A DNA stretch of 64,000 bases from Artocarpus heterophyllus (lineage: Eukaryota > Streptophyta > Magnoliopsida > Rosales > Moraceae), in the NCBI GenBank assembly GCA_025403435.1, contig CM046350.1, forward strand, positions 12,451,353-12,515,352. Reading direction: 5' to 3'. A program made the position numbers and the translations under genes. Under the pieces are notes generated by a model. The model made no database searches. It had not been told where the DNA came from and worked only from the letters and a program-made list of their open reading frames with translations. Each line of letters starts with the position of its first letter. Within the stretch, counting starts at the first letter, position 1. This document shows, in pieces, positions 35,896-47,777 of this stretch.

Positions 35896-37721
35896 TGTCA
35901 CGACCTAAAACAAAGGCCACGAGTGATTAAAAATTAAGACAAAATAATTCCAGATTTAAATAACCAAATTCGGAACATCCAAGAAATCACCTTAGAAAAC
36001 AACAACAACAACAACAACAACAACAATAAAACATCCACCTCGTGAGGGCTAAAATGTCCATAAAAATAACAAATCCATGTACAAGATTTTTCTCAAAAAC
36101 ATTACAACATCAATAACTGTCTTTGGGACAAGTGGTATAGCACCATTACAACAGATACAAAACAACAAAAAATTACTCGTGTTAAAATTATACCATTTCT
36201 TTCGCAAATCCAAGCAACACTGCTAGCCGAGTATCTTGAGAACTGCTAAACCATGATATGCTAACTCATCCTTGGGTAGCTTAAAACCTAGTGGGTAATA
36301 ATTTTGAAAACAATAAACGTAAGGAAAAGCTCAATGGGATATTATTTATTTTCAAAATACTGAAGATTTAAAACCCAAACATTTTGAAGACAAAAGCAAA
36401 CATTTAATTCCAAAACCACCCTTTTAAAACTCAAAGCCATTTAATAATCCCAAAATATCCTTTCACAGACTCAACACAATAATAACAATAATAGTAATGA
36501 TAATGAACAAAAAATAATGCAGAAATTGCAAACGTGCAGATATAAAAATGTATAAATAATACCAACAATGCACCTTGTATCCCTAGTACAACTTACAGTA
36601 GCATATAAAATTCCAAGGTCATTGCCAAAAAATACCACGACGATTTCTCCGATTAGAAAGGTGCACTCTTCCTGTACAATCCTGCCTATCGAAATATAAG
36701 CTTAAAATACCTTCCCATCTCTTTTCCAAAACTATAGCAAATACATTCGTATCAAAATATATCTTTTCATAAATTTAAATACATAACTGCAAATACAGAA
36801 ATCTTTTCACAAGATTTCAAACACCAAAATCCTCTCTAAACAGAATAAAATTCTTTTTTATTTTCAACAAACCTAGAGGGGATTAATTTCCGTTAAAAAA
36901 TCTTTTTTAAAATAACAATGTTTCACAAAATATCATTTCTAAAACCATGATATAACAAAATCATTGTCAGAAATTCTTTTGCTTAAGAATAGTTTTAGTC
37001 CAAACTCTTTAAAAACAAATAGAGGTTACCAAAGAGGGGATTATGATATCCTACCTCGAGATAGAAAATCTACTGAATCCATCCTTGTTTTCTACTCTTC
37101 CACGGATATCCATCCCATGATTTTCAATTCCTTCTTGTGTTTAGTTTCCGTTCGCTTCTGTAAATTTGTCTCCTCAATCCTTAAACCTTCATTTGGGAGT
37201 TGAATATGAATAAAAGTTCAATCTCTTCTCAAGAATTCTTGAAATAAGCTCAACTCATAGCTTAGTCTTCAAGGTTTTATAACCTGAGTTCCTTTGATTT
37301 TTCAAATAAAATAGGTACGGTACTTTGTGGTAGCGAAAATGGAATAAAGAAAAGAAATAGAAAGGAAGAACGAGAGAGAGATAAGAAAGTGAGAAATTGC
37401 AAATCTTTGTGGACTAATATCCTCAAAGCTACGCTTTTATCTAGATTCTCAAGTCAAGCGGTGCAAAGAGAGAATAAATTGAGGAAACCAAAACAATGGG
37501 ACTGTAGGAAGTCACTAGAAACAACAGAATATTCCAAGGATGTAAATGCAAAAATTTTGAAAATTTGCAATAAATTTGTAATTTTAGAGAAGTTAAAATT
37601 TTTAAAAAAATCAAAAATACAATTACCAAAGATTGAAGAAGTGGCACACTAATAAACTTTAGATAGCAAACTAATTACCTAATTTACACTAATAATTCAC
37701 ACACAAATTTGGAACATGACA
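35896..37721 (-). repeat. gypsy-like LTR copy A (minus strand)
   Basis: Starts TGTCACGACC on the plus strand next to the primer-binding site and ends GGAACATGACA at 37721. About 1.83 kb. It includes a (CAA)n run at about 36000-36026. The right part (37236-37721) matches copy B at 34990-35475 closely. Frames at 36964-37652 are LTR sequence and are not genes. Confidence 0.65.
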
Positions 37722-39984
37722 AAGGTTTCTTGGTCTTTTCGCCAATGGGAAATAGTTTGGTGATGGTGGCAACAAGCATGCTCCTTGAATCATAGTTTTA
37801 TCTTTGTTTTTGTTTGTAATAAATGCAGTGTTGTTTGGCCATGATTTATCTTTATGTTCTAATAAGAGAGGCACCTTCCCACTCTTTGGTTCTTTTTTTT
37901 TTTTTTTTTTGGTGAGATACCCATTTGAGGTGGTTATCAATGGCGTGTGTGTTGGTATTCGCAGCTAGAGTAATTTCTATATTGTATGGATTCTATCCTC
38001 AATATTTGAATTTTGGCCTTGGTAGACTGGTTTTATCTATTGATTGTGACGGTTCTTTGTAACGAGCTTTGGTCATACTCAATTCTTATGTCAAGAGAGT
38101 TTTTTTCTCTTTTAAGTCTCGACACTTTTGTTTTGCCCCTGTGCTCCATTCTTTTTTCAATGAAGGATCTAGTGAAATGTCTAGGGTCCAGTCTTTTTTT
38201 ATAAAGGCAACCATTTGTGACTATATATGAGTGTATATTTTGTTTAATTTGAAATTTAAAATAATATATGATGCGTGCATGTATGCATAAATATATATAT
38301 ATATATATCTATTTATGTATGTATGTATGATATTATTGTATATTATTGTTAAATTATGATGCACATTTCTTAATAATCTAGAGAAGTCTAGAAGCATTAA
38401 CGTGTCGTGCATGATGGTTGTGAAAAGAGTATTTTAGAAGTAAGTGGTAAAAATAGCTACAGAGTCTTCTACATTAAAAAAATAATAACCACAAATTGAA
38501 GGTCATAATTGTGATATTTTTACTGATGTCTTAACCGACTTTGGCATGTATAAATATGTGCTCTCCTTGTACGCATGGGGTAGGAGACATAAAAAGCAAA
38601 AACTTGTCCTCATTACTAGACTATTTCCTGTACTCATTAGACTATCCCTGAAAGTCTTTAACCACCTGCTATTACATCAACTCTCATGCACACTACAAAG
38701 ACATTACTTGTCCGATCGGATACTTAACGAAGTCATCATCACTCTTTAATATATTACTTTCACGCCAATTCCTTAATCCTAATTTCCACTTCACCATTCA
38801 CAATACCCATTTGATATCCCACAACAACTTCAAATAATAAACACAAAAATCATCAGTAGCAATCATCTATAAGGCGTAGTATTTTACACTCTATTCATAG
38901 ACCATGGCTAGTTCTAATTAGTCTACTTCTATATAAGTTCCAATTTTTCACGGAAAAAATTACAATATTTGAGCGAAGACATATTTTTGCTGCTAAGATC
39001 TATGGGATGTTGTGATTGAGGGATATACTCATTTCTTCCCAAAATACATCATAAAAGAATCATAGGAGCCACAAGTGCAGAAATTTGAGATAAGCTACAG
39101 GAGAAGTTATAAAATGTGCTACACATTTTTTAGAATTGTGTAGAATAATGTTCAAACTAATCTAGAATACAATCGAGTGTCTAATGGGATTCTAGAAACT
39201 AAAAAAACGAACAAACAAAATAAAGAAATGTGCATGATGAAGTCAGTTAACTCCTCCGACCTTGTCTGCCTATAAATAGGCAATATGAGTTGTTGTGTAA
39301 GTAAGCTGGAAAAAAAAAAAAGGATTTTCTATTAGCCATTCCAAATCTCCTGCAAGTCCAAGATTTTCCGAACACAAAAGTTATCCATTGTCCCATCACA
39401 CTATAAATTAAGTCATAGCAATCATAGCCTACTAATCTACCTCCACATTGTTTCTCACATCTCCCCACAACCCAAATATAACAACCCTTTTCACAAATAA
39501 ATCACAAATACCATATACTTTCACACTTCACATGTGTTCCATTTTTTTTATTTTTTTTATTTATATGCAAATTACTTTAAACTCACACGTAGCCCCAAAA
39601 AAGGGCTTATAATATCGAAGTTTAACGAATTACTAACGTTGTTGTAAGCTATTTATAAGAGAAGCTGGAATATAATTTTTGCAATTTTGTTTGTGAGATT
39701 GGAGTTTTATAGTTGAGCAGTTACATGTTTCAAGTGTGTGATGCTCTCCTGCTTTCATGGAGATGTATTTGTGTCTGACCATCAGTGATTACCCATATAG
39801 ATTTAAAGTGCAAACTCCTTTCTTCTCCACCGCTTCTCTTTAGGGGAAAAAAATTTTCATCGTCACATTGACGAAGGCTATGAAATGATATTCACTCTTT
39901 CTCCAGTCGTGTGTCGCTTACTGTTCATTACTATGTTTGCACTATTATTCTACTTCATTGAGAGCAAAAGCGAAGGAGGCTTAT
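37722..39984. other. intergenic DNA
   Basis: No exon recognised. Contains poly(T) at about 37890-37910, (AT)n and (TATG)n at about 38291-38330, and A runs. The frame at 38013-38204 has no recognisable domain. Confidence 0.5.
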
Positions 39985-40654
39985 TGTTGCAATATGGAGC
40001 CAAATCAACCTAGCAAAGGAGAAAGAAAAAAAAAAAAAAAAAGGCGTTGTGCTGGGGGGCAGAGACACAGCGCCGCGGCACCCAAAAACGAGCGCTGCGG
40101 CGCCCAAAACAAGGGCCGCGGCGCTCGTCCGAGAACAAACCAGCGCCGCGGCGCCCAAAATGAGGGCCGCGGCGCCCGAAGTCTGGTTTGTTGCGAAATT
40201 TTGAGTTAGAGTCGAACTCAAACGGCCCAAAAAGGGAAAACTACTAGGGTTTCCCATTAGTTGCTATTTTTCTCTTCCTTTGGTTATAAATAGACACAAG
40301 GTGGCTAGGGTTGTGTGTGTGAAAGGTGTGTGTGAAAATTGTGAGTGGCATAATTTTGTGAGAGGCAAAATTCTTGAGAGCTCTATCCTTGAGAGAGAAA
40401 AAATTCCCACAGGGTGTTAGATAAAAGAGAGTTTTGGTAAGCACAATTTGTGAGTGTGTGAGAAACTGCTCTTGTAATCTGTAATCTCCTTCATCATAGT
40501 GGAATCTGCAAGCGGCAGAAACAGGACGTAGTCTCAATTTTGAACGAACCTGTATAAAAATTTGGTGTCTCTTTTTCTTCTTTTCTCCTATTTATTTTCT
40601 GCAATTGTTCATTCTTGCGATCCTTGGAATTAGGAGTCGCCTAATTCCCCAACA
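39985..40654 (+). repeat. 5' LTR of TNT1-type copia
   Basis: 670 bp. U3 contains a cluster of GC-rich units around GCGCCGCGGCGCCCAAAA (about 40067-40180), then a TATA box (GGTTATAAATAG, about 40283). The U5 end is pyrimidine-rich. Confidence 0.95.
40067..40180 (+). repeat. CpG-dense CCGCGG repeats in the U3 region
   Basis: Five or so imperfect units built around a self-complementary GCGCCGCGGCGC core separated by CCAAAAN(5-8). In an AT-rich window this is by far the densest CpG cluster. The 3' LTR copy is at about 44732-44845 and differs mainly at CpG bases. Confidence 0.8.
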
Positions 40655-40655
40655 A

Positions 40656-40671
40656 CTGGTATCAAAGCGGA
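40656..40671 (+). other. primer-binding site of TNT1-type copia
   Basis: CTGGTATCAAAGCGG follows the 5' LTR by one base, a diverged form of the initiator tRNA-Met site. Confidence 0.75.
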
Positions 40672-40688
40672 GGTTTTGATCAAGAACG

Positions 40689-43600
40689 ATGACTGGAGAA
40701 GATGGTATGGCAGCCGGTATCATCAAATTTGATGGTTCAGATTTTTCCTTTTGGAGGATGCAAGTAGAAGACTACCTATATAGCAGGAAACTGCACTTGC
40801 CCTTAGGTAATAAGCCCGAAGGCATGAAGGATGAGGAGTGGAGTCTCTTTGATAGACAAGTACTCGGTGTGATCCGTTTGACCTTGTCAAAGAACGTTGC
40901 CCACAACGTTGCAAAGGAGACTACTACAGCAGGGATGATGAAGGCTCTGTCAGAGATGTATGAGAAGCCCTCAGCCAATAACAAGGTACATCTCTTGAAG
41001 AAGCTTTTTAATTTAAAGATGCCTGAAGGTGCTTCGGTGGTAGAGCACCTGAACAGTTTCAACACCGTCATAAACCAATTGGTCTCGGTAGAGATTAAAT
41101 TCAATGATGAGATCAATGCTCTAATCATCTTGGCCTCGTTACCGAATAGTTGGGAACCTATGAGGGTGGCCATTACAAATTCTCTCGGGAATGCCAAACT
41201 GAAGTTTGTTGATGTCAGAAACTCCATTCTGGCGGAAGAAGTTCGCAGGAAAGACTTAGGTGAAGCCTCTTCGTCGAACTCGGCCCTTAATGTTGATAAT
41301 AGGGGCAGGAAACTTGACAGGCAATCCAACAGGGATAATGGCAGGAGAGGCAAGTCGAGGAATAGGAGAAGCAAGTCTAGGAACGGTAGGACTCTGGAGT
41401 GTTGGAATTGTGGGAAGACTGGTCACTTGAAAAAGAACTGCAAGGCTCCAAGGAAGAACGAAGACAAGACTAATGACGCAACTAACGCCGCCACTGAAGA
41501 GCAACAGGATGCTTTAATCTTGTCAGTTGACAGTTCTTTTGATTCGTGGGTAATACACTCAGAAGCATCATTTCACACCACTACACACCGTCATGTCTTG
41601 GAGAATTGTGTTGCTGAAAATCACGGTAAGGTTTATCTCGCTGATGGAGAACCTTTGGATATAGTTGGCATTGGAGATGTCAGTTTAAAAATGCCTAATG
41701 GGTCTGTGTGGAAGATTCATAAGGTGAGACATGTTCCTAAACTAATGCGCAACTTGATTTCGGTGGGGCAACTGGATGATGAAGGACATAAAGTGACCTT
41801 CAATTGTGGAGGTTGGAAAGTCACTAAAGGAGCGATGGTTATTGCTCGGGGACGCAAGACTGGAACTCTCTACATGAACTCTAGTTGCAGAGATACCCTA
41901 GCAGTTGTTGATTCTGCTGCCAATACCGAGCTATGGCATTATAGGCTCGGTCACATGAGTGAGAAAGGTATGAAGGTGCTTCACTGCAAAAGAAAACTGC
42001 CGAGTTTGAAAACTATTGATCACAGTTTGTGTGAAGCCTGCATCTTTGGTAAACAGAAGAGAGTCAGTTTCTCAAAGATGGGTAGAGAGCCTAAGTCTAG
42101 GAGATTGGAGCTAGTTCACACTGATGTGTAGGGGCCTGCGCCGGTGACTTCCCTTGGTGGCGCAAACTACTATGTGACCTTCATAGATGACTCAAACAGG
42201 AAGGTATGGGTTTACTTTCTGAAAAACAAATCTGATGTCTTCGATGCTTTCAAGAGATGGAAAGCCATGGTGGAGAATGAGACAGATTTGAAGGTGAAGA
42301 GCTTGCATTCCGATAATAGGGGAGAGTATTTAGGTGAAGATTTCAGGCGGTGCTGTGCTGAGAATGGAATAAAGATGAGGAAGACCATTCCAGGGAAACC
42401 ACAACAGAATGGGGTAGCTGAGATGATGAATAGGACTTTAAATGAGCGTGCCAGAAGCATGAGGTTGCATGCAGGGCTGCCAAAGATGTTTTGGGCTGAG
42501 GCGATTAATACAGCCGCTCATCTAATTAACAGAAGTTCATCCACACCGCTGAAGTTCAAGCTATCGGAAGAAGCCTGGAGCCACAAAAAGGTTGATCTCT
42601 CTTACTTGAGAGTGTTTGGTTGTGTTTCCTATGCACACATTGATTCAGCTGCAAGAAGTAAACTGGATGCCAAGTCAAAGAAGTGTTTTCTAGTTGGCTA
42701 TGGCGAACTTGAGTTTGGTTATCATCTCTGGGATGACCAAAGTCGGAAGATTATCAGGAGCAAGGATGTGATCTTTAATGAAGGTGTTCTATACAAGGAC
42801 AGAGACAGCACTGACTCCAGGGGTTCAGGTTCTAAAGACAAGAAGCCTGAGGTGATTCCATTGAAGGATCTTCCTGAAGTGGAGGTGCAAAATCCAGAGA
42901 TTGTAGACCAAGAAAATGAAGCTCCAGAAGGAAACCAGAGGACTCCTGCCACACCAGTCAGGAGGTCTAGCAGAACAATTAGACCGCCGTAGAGATACTC
43001 CCCATCTCTGTATTACATCTTGTTGACCGACAGAGGTGAGCCAGAGAGCTATGATGAAGCCGTGGAGGCTGGAGATTCGGTCAAGTGGGAGTTAGCCATG
43101 AGGGATGAGATGGATTCCTTAATGTCCAATCAGACATGGCAACTGGTAAAGTTACCACAGGGTAAAAAGTCCTTGCACAATAAGTGGGTATACCGGATTA
43201 AATATGAATCTGATGGTAACAAACTGTATAAGGCAAGGTTGGTGGTAAAAGGCTTTCAGCAGAAAGAAGGCATCGACTTCAATGAGATTTTTTCTTCGGT
43301 GGTGAAGCTAACCACGATCAGGACGGTACTTGCACTAGTGGCAAATGAGGACTTGTTCTTGGAACAGTTGGATGTGAAGACAGCTTTTCTCCATGGTGAT
43401 TTGGAGGAGGAGATCTACATGAAGCAGCCACAAGGATTCGAAGTACCAGGTAAGGAGAACTTAGTGTGCAAACTTTAGAAGAGCTTGTATGGCCTAAAAC
43501 AAGCTCCCAGACAGTGGTATAAGAAGTTTGACGGGTTCATGTGCAGCAACGGTTTCTTGAGGTGTCAGGGAGATCATTGTTGTTATGTGAAGAATTTTGG

Positions 43601-44588
43601 TAATTCTTACATCATACTATTGCTATATGTCGATGATATGCTGATAGCAGGAGGTTGCAAACAGGAGATTGATAAGCTGAAGAAGGAGCTGTCTAAGGAG
43701 TTTGCAATGAAGGATTTGGGTGCTGCAAAACAAATCCTTGGGATGAGAATAACGAGGAACCGTAACAGTCTGAAACTGTCACAGGAAGAATATGTTGAAA
43801 AGGTACTGAGCAGATTCAACATGGGTAATGTGAAGCCTGTGAATACTCCTTTGGCCAGTCACTTCAAGTTATCAAATGAGCAATCACCGACCACGGAGTA
43901 GGAACGAGACCACATGGCCAAGGTGCCTTATGCTTCCACTATAGGCAGTCTCATGTATGCCATGGTTTGTACCAGACCGGACATTGCACATGCAGTGGGA
44001 GTTGTGAGTAGGTACATGAGTAATCCAGGAAAGCAGCATTGGGAGGCAGTGAAGTGGATTCTCAGATATCTGAGAGGTACTGCGGGTTTAGTATTGTGTT
44101 TCAAGAAGTCAGACTTGGGACTACATGGCTATGTTGATGCTAATATGGCTGGAGACATTGATGGCAGGAAAAGTACCACCGGTTATGTCTACACTTTGGG
44201 TGACACTGCAATTAGTTGGGTCTCGAAGCTGCAGAAGATAGTTGCACTCTCTACTACAGAAGCAGAGTATGTGGCAATGACAGAAGCGAGCAAGGAGATG
44301 ATTTGGTTGCGGTCATTTCTGGAAGAACTGGGTCACAAGCAGGAAAAGAGTGCATTACATAGTGACAGTCAGAGCGCCATTCATTTGGCAAAAAATCCTG
44401 CATTTCATGCTAGGACGAAGCATATACAATTGCGGTATCACTTCATCAGGTCAGCTTTAGAAGATGGAGTGTTGAAGCTTGAGAGGATTCTTGGGAGTCA
44501 GAATCCGGCAGATATGCTCACCAAGATGGTTCCAATTGAGAAACTAAAGTTGTGCGCAACTTCAGTTGGACTTCTCCATGAGGCGTGA
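40689..44588 (+). pseudogene. copia gag-pol, one frame with four TAG codons
   Basis: A single frame of 1300 codons with no frameshift. Gag (about residues 1-260) ends in a complete zinc knuckle CWNCGKTGHLKKNC (residues 238-251). The protease site reads H-S-E at residues 290-292 instead of the family's D-S-G, so the catalytic aspartate is gone. The integrase has an HHCC region (about 418-460) and a D-D-35-E core with aspartates at 42123 and 42312 and glutamate at 42420. Reverse transcriptase has LDVKTAFLHGDL (about 43369) and YVDD (about 43626), and RNase H follows with AEYVAM (about 44265). In-frame TAG codons are at 42129, 42990, 43476 and 43899. With these lesions it is a pseudogene unless the stops are read through, for which there is no evidence. 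Confidence 0.93.
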
Positions 44589-44630
44589 GAATTTGTTGCC
44601 ACTGCAGTTGGAGACATGGTGATTGATTAG

Positions 44631-44646
44631 TCTCCAAGTGGGAGAT
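44631..44646 (+). other. polypurine tract of TNT1-type copia
   Basis: CTCCAAGTGGGAGAT immediately precedes the 3' LTR, the usual copia position and sequence type. Confidence 0.85.
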
Positions 44647-45315
44647 TGTTACAATATGGAGCCAAATCAACCTAGCAAAGGAGAGAGAAAAAAAAAAAAA
44701 AGGGCGTTGCGCTGGGGGGGCAAAGACACAGCGCCGCAGCGCCCAAAAACGAGCGCCGCGGGACCCAAAACAAGGGCCGCGGCGCTCGTCCGAGAACAAA
44801 CCAGCGCCGCGGTGCCCAAAATGAGGGCCGCGGCGCCCGAAGTCTGGTTTGTTGTGAAATTTTGAGTTAGAGTCGAACTCAAACGCCCCAAAAGGGGGAA
44901 ACTACTAGGGTTTCCCATTAGTTGCTATTTTTCTCCTCCTTTGGTTATAAATAGACACAAGGTGGCTAAGGTTGTGTGTGTGAAAGGTGTGTGTGAAAAT
45001 TGTGAGTGGCATAATTTTGTGAGAGGCAAAATTCTTGAGAGCTCCATCCTTGAGAGAGAAAAAATTCCCACAGGGTGTTAGATAAAAGAGAGTTTTGGTA
45101 AGCACAATTTGTGAGTGTGTGAGAAACTGCTCTTGTAATCTGTAATCTCCTTCATCATAGTGGAATCTGCAAGCGGCAGAAACAGGACGTAGTCTCAATT
45201 TTGGACGAACCTGTATAAAAATTTGGTGTCTCTTTTTCTTCTTTTCTCCTATTTATTTTCTACAATTGTTCGTTCTTGCAATCCTTGGAATTAGGAGTCG
45301 CCTAATTCCCCAACA
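44647..45315 (+). repeat. 3' LTR of TNT1-type copia
   Basis: 669 bp, about 97% identical by eye to the 5' LTR. It has the same CpG-dense block and TATA box (about 44945). Confidence 0.95.
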
Positions 45316-46479
45316 CTTATTTCCCGCCCATTGATTTGAATTTTATTTTTCTCTTTCATTCTAATTTTTTGTTCTTGATCTCAATGAGAGGTTGGCGCAA
45401 GCAAGAAGATGGCACGGCTTGCGGAGGTCTCTCGGCTCGTAAACAGCAGGGAAGGCTGGCGAAGTATAGTCGCTAACTGAGGTCGATCGATCTGCAAAGA
45501 GGAGGGTTGTTAGTGGATCTGGCTTGTTTTGCATTAATAACGGCGGCTAATGGAGATCTCACTAGTTGCGAGCAACAGGGACGGTTGGTGAAGGGCAGTC
45601 GCGACCAAAGACGACACTACATGGCGAAGGGAGACTAAGTGCGTATCTGGGAAAGGAGATGACGTCGGCATCTACACTCTGACAAGAAGAGGCATCATGG
45701 ACGGTGGCGACAGTGAGGTTGCGTGCGGCCCAAGTGGTAAGATTTGCAAAGGGGGTGGTCTCGTAACAAAAGTTTTGTATTTATGAAATTTGAGACGAGT
45801 TTGGATTCTTCATATTTGATATTTGTATATTGGGATATTTATCTTTATAAACCTTTAGTTTTAGGTTTTTAAATTTGTATATCTTCATATTAGATTTAAT
45901 ATATAAATCTATATTTTATCTTAGTCAATAGTTGATTTTGACCTTTAAAATGACCAAATATCCTTAATTAAAATTTAAAAAAACTAAAACTTTCAAAAAA
46001 TAAGAAGAAAACAAAAATAAAATACACAAAATACCTATTTTTGAAAGTATTCTATACATTTTTAAGGCAAAAACCTTAGTACAAAGTTTTTTTTTTAAGT
46101 TTTTGAAGTTATTTTATTTTTAATTTGAGGGTATTTTGGTAATTTTTAGGTCAAAATTAAAGATTGATTAGGCAAAGGTATAAATTCGTGTATTAAATCT
46201 AATTTGAACTTATAAATTTGATGAGATCAAAAACCAAAAGTATATTATTTGAATAAACCTAAAATACATAATATAAACAAGTAAATAAACCTTTGTATGT
46301 TAGAAAAAAATTTGGTTGAATTTGTAGTCTACAGAATATTGAAATATAAAATATGTGGAAAAAAGATTGATATTGGTAATTCTTGGATGGTTTTATTTTG
46401 TTTTTGTTTCGTTTTTTTCGAAAGAGTTGCACTTTTACTTTTTGCTAATTGATTTTTTTTTTTAATTTTATGTATACAG
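45316..46479. other. GC-rich island then AT-rich intergenic DNA
   Basis: 45370-45770 is unusually GC-rich for this window, with repeated GGCGA and GTCGCGA motifs but no open frame of any length. It may be the body of an old DNA transposon interrupted at CTTAT by the copia. The rest is AT-rich with nothing recognised. Confidence 0.4.
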
Positions 46480-46740
46480 TTGACGTCGGTCGCTTTTCGA
46501 CTAATGTTGTAACCTTATCATGTCAATTGCTTTCCATGTCACTTTTGAAGCAACGTGGAAGCATAAGAACTTACGACATCTCTCACATAGATGTCGATAA
46601 AACAACCGATGTTGTAGCCTTATCACGTCAATAGCTTTCCATGTCACTTTTGAAACGATGTGGAAGCGTAAGAACTTACGACATCTCTCACATAAACGTC
46701 AATTTCTTGACTGACATCAATAGCTTTCCACGTCACTTTT
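46480..46740 (+). repeat. tandem repeat of about 115 bp
   Basis: Units contain TTGTAACCTTATCATGTCAA, GCTTTCCATGTCACTTTTGAA and AAGAACTTACGACATCTC. There are two full copies (from about 46507 and 46611) and a third partial copy (46710-46740). The GACGTCGGTCG-like motifs resemble subterminal repeats of CACTA transposons, but no CACTA terminus was found. Confidence 0.7.
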
Positions 46741-47047
46741 AGGTCTCCGTATAGTATTGACATAAGTTTACTCATCATTTTCTATTTTCTTACAAATAAA
46801 AATCCAACAATTAGTAATGGAAACGCTATATGGATGGTGCTAAAATAAGGAGAGCCAGTATTCTAAAAAATATACACAATGCAAAGCATAGTTTATGTGG
46901 ATGTATGTCATGCCTCCATGCCAATTGATTAGTGTGGCCTATCTTAATTACAACCTAAACTATTAACAATCAAGTCTTAAGTATTCGAAAAAAAAAACAA
47001 AATTATTCTAATTTTTCTCTCATCCAAATTTTAGACAAATTATTATT
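46741..47047. other. AT-rich intergenic DNA
   Basis: Nothing recognised. Confidence 0.5.
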
Positions 47048-47290
47048 TCGGAAATTGTAGTAAATGTCAATTTTTCAAAACTAATTGAAGTAAATGTCAA
47101 GTTTTGAAAATATTTATAGTAAATGTCAGTAAAAAAGAAAATTTACTTGGTAAAAATATTTTTTACTTACCTATTTACAATGAGTAAAAAAGTTTTTTGC
47201 TTGTAAATTTTCTTTTTACTAACATTTAATACAAATATTTTCAAAACCTGATATTTACTTCAAAAAGTTTTAAAAATCTAATATTTCCCT
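47048..47290. mobile_element. foldback MITE, copy 2
   Basis: Left half GGAAATTGTAGTAAATGTCA then TTTTGAAAATATTTATAGTAAATGT; right half on the minus strand GGGAAATATTAG then TTTTGAAAATATTTGTATTAAATGT. Both arms can pair over about 100 bp with a short loop. Same family as 8957-9190. Confidence 0.7.
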
Positions 47291-47351
47291 CACTCTCCCC
47301 TCTTCTTTTCTTTACTTGAACTTTAATAATAGTATCCACTTCATTACTTTA

Positions 47352-47777
47352 AGGGCATGTTTACCTTGCATCATAGGGAAATAAAATAAAAAGTGATTTT
47401 TTTTAAAATAATGTGTTTACTTACAAAATCAATAATGAAAGTTTTATAGGCTCCACACAATATAAGGAATGAGGAAAAAGAATATTAATCCTCTCATAGC
47501 TCTTAGTATTGATTCTCTATCAAAGGAAATGAATGTCATATTTACTTAGATGTCCAAATTCAAATGTCATTATTTAATGATTATTAGTTATATAAAAATG
47601 ATATTTCAGTAATTATATTAAATAAGATTTCTATTTTTAAGTAAGTAAACATTAAAAAGGAAATGAAGTGTTTTCTATTATACCATTAAATAGATAAACA
47701 AACGCTAAAAAAAATGAATAATCCCCGGTACTATAACTTTACCTTATTTTCCGATTCCATTCTAGTAAACATGCCCC
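47352..47777. mobile_element. MITE with GGGCATGTTTAC ends
   Basis: Left end AGGGCATGTTTACC and right end read on the minus strand GGGGCATGTTTACTAG are inverted repeats. The flank is TTA on the left and TTG on the right; the second, partial copy next to segment B (ending about 56681) is followed by TTA, so a TTA/TAA target of the Tourist (PIF-Harbinger) type is plausible. About 425 bp, non-coding. Confidence 0.6.

Larger units (their letters stand above)
39985..45315 (+). mobile_element. near-complete Ty1/copia retrotransposon (TNT1-type)
   Basis: LTRs at 39985-40654 and 44647-45315 start TGTT(G/A)CAATATGG and end CTAATTCCCCAACA. A perfect 5-bp target duplication, CTTAT, lies at 39980-39984 and 45316-45320. 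By eye the LTRs differ at about 20 positions in 669 (roughly 3%), mostly transitions, so the insertion is recent compared with the other elements here. One frame from 40689 to 44588 covers all copia domains, cut by four TAG codons, and several catalytic positions are altered, so it is not autonomous. Confidence 0.97.

Noticed and set aside
36964..37652. Frames in the gypsy-like LTR as genes
   Set aside because: They are in a duplicated LTR; the other copy does not keep the frames open.
40689..44588. Programmed readthrough of the four TAG codons
   Set aside because: The stops lie in conserved enzyme regions at unrelated contexts, and other catalytic positions are also changed; decay explains all of this.
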